In this document: in pieces, positions 5,269-6,110 of the stretch
Position numbering within the stretch: the first letter of the stretch is position 1
Layout of the letters: each line of letters starts with the position of its first letter
NCBI GenBank assembly: GCA_017540945.1
Contig: JAFYAB010000049.1
Coordinates: forward strand, 1 to 6,110
DNA length: 6,110 nucleotides
DNA from: Oscillospiraceae bacterium
GTDB lineage: Bacteria > Bacillota_A > Clostridia > Oscillospirales > Oscillospiraceae
Reading direction: 5' to 3'
Made by a program: the position numbers and the translations under genes
The notes under the pieces: generated by a model
What the model was told of the DNA's origin: nothing
What the model saw: the letters and a program-made list of their open reading frames with translations, nothing else
Databases searched by the model: none

Positions 5269-5973
5269 ATGAATTTTGACGCGATCCGGCGGCTGCTTTT
5301 GCGGCTGCGGAGGAGTACGAAGATCCTGTACATCGGCGGCAGCGACATCCTGCCGCCGCCGCTGGACCGGGAGGCCGAGACGGAGGCGCTGGCACGGCTG
5401 GAGCGAGGCGACCGGGGCGCCCGGCAGGAACTGATCGAACACAATTTGCGGCTGGTGGTCTTCATCGCCCGGCGCTTTGAGTCCTCGGGGGTCTACATCG
5501 AGGATCTGATCTCCATCGGCACCATCGGTCTCATCAAGGGGATCAACACCTTCCGCCGGGACCGGAACATCAAGCTGGCCACCTACGCTTCCCGCTGCGT
5601 GGAAAACGAGATCCTCATGCACATCCGCAAGATCGCCAACCAAAAGGGGGAAATCAGTCTGGACGAGCCCATCAACACCGACTGGGACGGCAACGAGCTG
5701 CTGCTCTCCGACATCCTGGGCACCGACGGGGATACGGTGCTGCGGGCCCTGGAGGACAGCGTGGACCACGAGCTGCTGCGGGAGGCCCTGGCCCGGCTCC
5801 CGGCCCGGGACCGGGAGATCATCGCCCTGCGCTTCGGCCTGGGCGGCCTTCCCGCCCAGACCCAAAAGGAGGTGGCGGACCGGCTGGGAATTTCGCAGTC
5901 CTACATCTCGCGGCTGGAAAAACGGATATTGGAAAAGCTCCGGGAAGACATCACCCACGCCTGGTCGGCGTAG
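5269..5973 (+). CDS. sigE: RNA polymerase sporulation sigma factor SigE (pro-form)
   Basis: This 234-residue sigma-70 family factor directs early mother-cell transcription in sporulation. It opens with a basic, hydrophobic pro-sequence (1-20) followed by [12 protein letters not shown] (21-32), the conserved start of mature SigE; cleavage by SpoIIGA is expected near L20-Y21. Region 2 spans about 57-120 with [27 protein letters not shown] and [15 protein letters not shown]. The spacer has [21 protein letters not shown] (132-152), typical of SigE/SigK. Region 4 (about 176-225) includes the helix-turn-helix [20 protein letters not shown] (198-217). GGAGG (5257-5261) lies 7 nt before the ATG. SigK is the nearest alternative, but the adjacent spoIIGA makes SigE the clear choice. 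The pro-sequence is about seven residues shorter than in B. subtilis (27). Confidence 0.96.
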   Translation: MNFDAIRRLLLRLRRSTKILYIGGSDILPPPLDREAETEALARLERGDRGARQELIEHNLRLVVFIARRFESSGVYIEDLISIGTIGLIKGINTFRRDRNIKLATYASRCVENEILMHIRKIANQKGEISLDEPINTDWDGNELLLSDILGTDGDTVLRALEDSVDHELLREALARLPARDREIIALRFGLGGLPAQTQKEVADRLGISQSYISRLEKRILEKLREDITHAWSA

Positions 5974-6055
5974 GCTGGAAATCGGGATTCTGGTTATCGG
6001 TTTTAATCAGCAAAATACAAGATATAGGTTAATGTGCCTTTTATGGGACATCGGC

Positions 6056-6066
6056 CATGATATACT
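6056..6066 (+). promoter_or_regulatory. Possible promoter -10 upstream of the sigG start
   Basis: TGATATACT (6058-6066) is an extended -10 for sigma-A, while the overlapping CATGATATA (6056-6064) resembles the -10 of forespore sigma factors F and G. No convincing -35 of either class is seen. sigG in Bacillus is read by SigF and by SigG itself, so the second reading is attractive but unproven. The rest of the 5974-6098 gap shows only a weak 7-bp stem near 5990-6010. Confidence 0.35.
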
Positions 6067-6098
6067 TGGTGCATAGAGAACGAAAGGCGGCGTGAGCT

Positions 6099-6110
6099 AT
6101 GCACCACAAG
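6099..6110 (+). CDS. sigG: Probable start of sigG, truncated by the window edge
   Basis: Only four codons (Met-His-His-Lys) are visible. An AAAGGCGG stretch (6083-6090) can act as ribosome site 8 nt upstream. The gene is called from context: in Bacillus and most Clostridia sigG directly follows spoIIGA-sigE, and SigG proteins begin with M-x-x-K or M-x-x-x-K before VEICGV. The visible residues agree but cannot prove it. Forespore sigma factor SigG would be the product. Confidence 0.5.

Overview
The window reads as chromosomal DNA from a GC-rich, endospore-forming member of the Clostridia. The strongest evidence is the pair spoIIGA-sigE, the membrane protease and the mother-cell sigma factor it activates, followed at the right edge by what looks like the first codons of sigG. 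Gene order, strong GGAGG-type ribosome binding sites, a DUF951 protein and high GC coding DNA broken by AT-richer gaps fit an Oscillospiraceae-like gut Firmicute. That placement is inference; no marker gene in the window fixes the genus.

Layout. Bases 1-307 hold no protein gene that I can support. They carry a duplicated module of about 50 nt, each copy running directly into its own GAAA-loop intrinsic terminator, a third terminator between them, and a perfect 20-bp palindrome. Bases 308-1443 (minus strand) are a two-gene unit: nth (endonuclease III), then a small four-helix membrane protein of unknown function. A divergent promoter gap (about 1444-1607) leads rightward into an alpha/beta hydrolase (1608-2537), then rarA (2653-3915) and, 2 nt later, a DUF951 gene (3918-4112), closed by a strong bidirectional terminator (4131-4173). 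The sporulation block follows: a TATAAT-type -10, a repeat-bearing leader, spoIIGA with a TTG start (4288-5133), a 90-nt nested inverted repeat, sigE (5269-5973), a possible promoter, and the probable sigG start (6099).

How the genes work together. SpoIIGA is the aspartic protease that removes the pro-peptide of SigE, and both lie in the order seen in spore formers (spoIIGA-sigE-sigG). nth (base excision repair) and rarA (replication-fork rescue ATPase) are genome-maintenance genes transcribed in opposite directions. They share no visible operator.

No complete new multi-gene system is visible. The items most worth a second look are noncoding: the duplicated terminator-linked module at 20-210 and the structured element between spoIIGA and sigE at 5151-5240.
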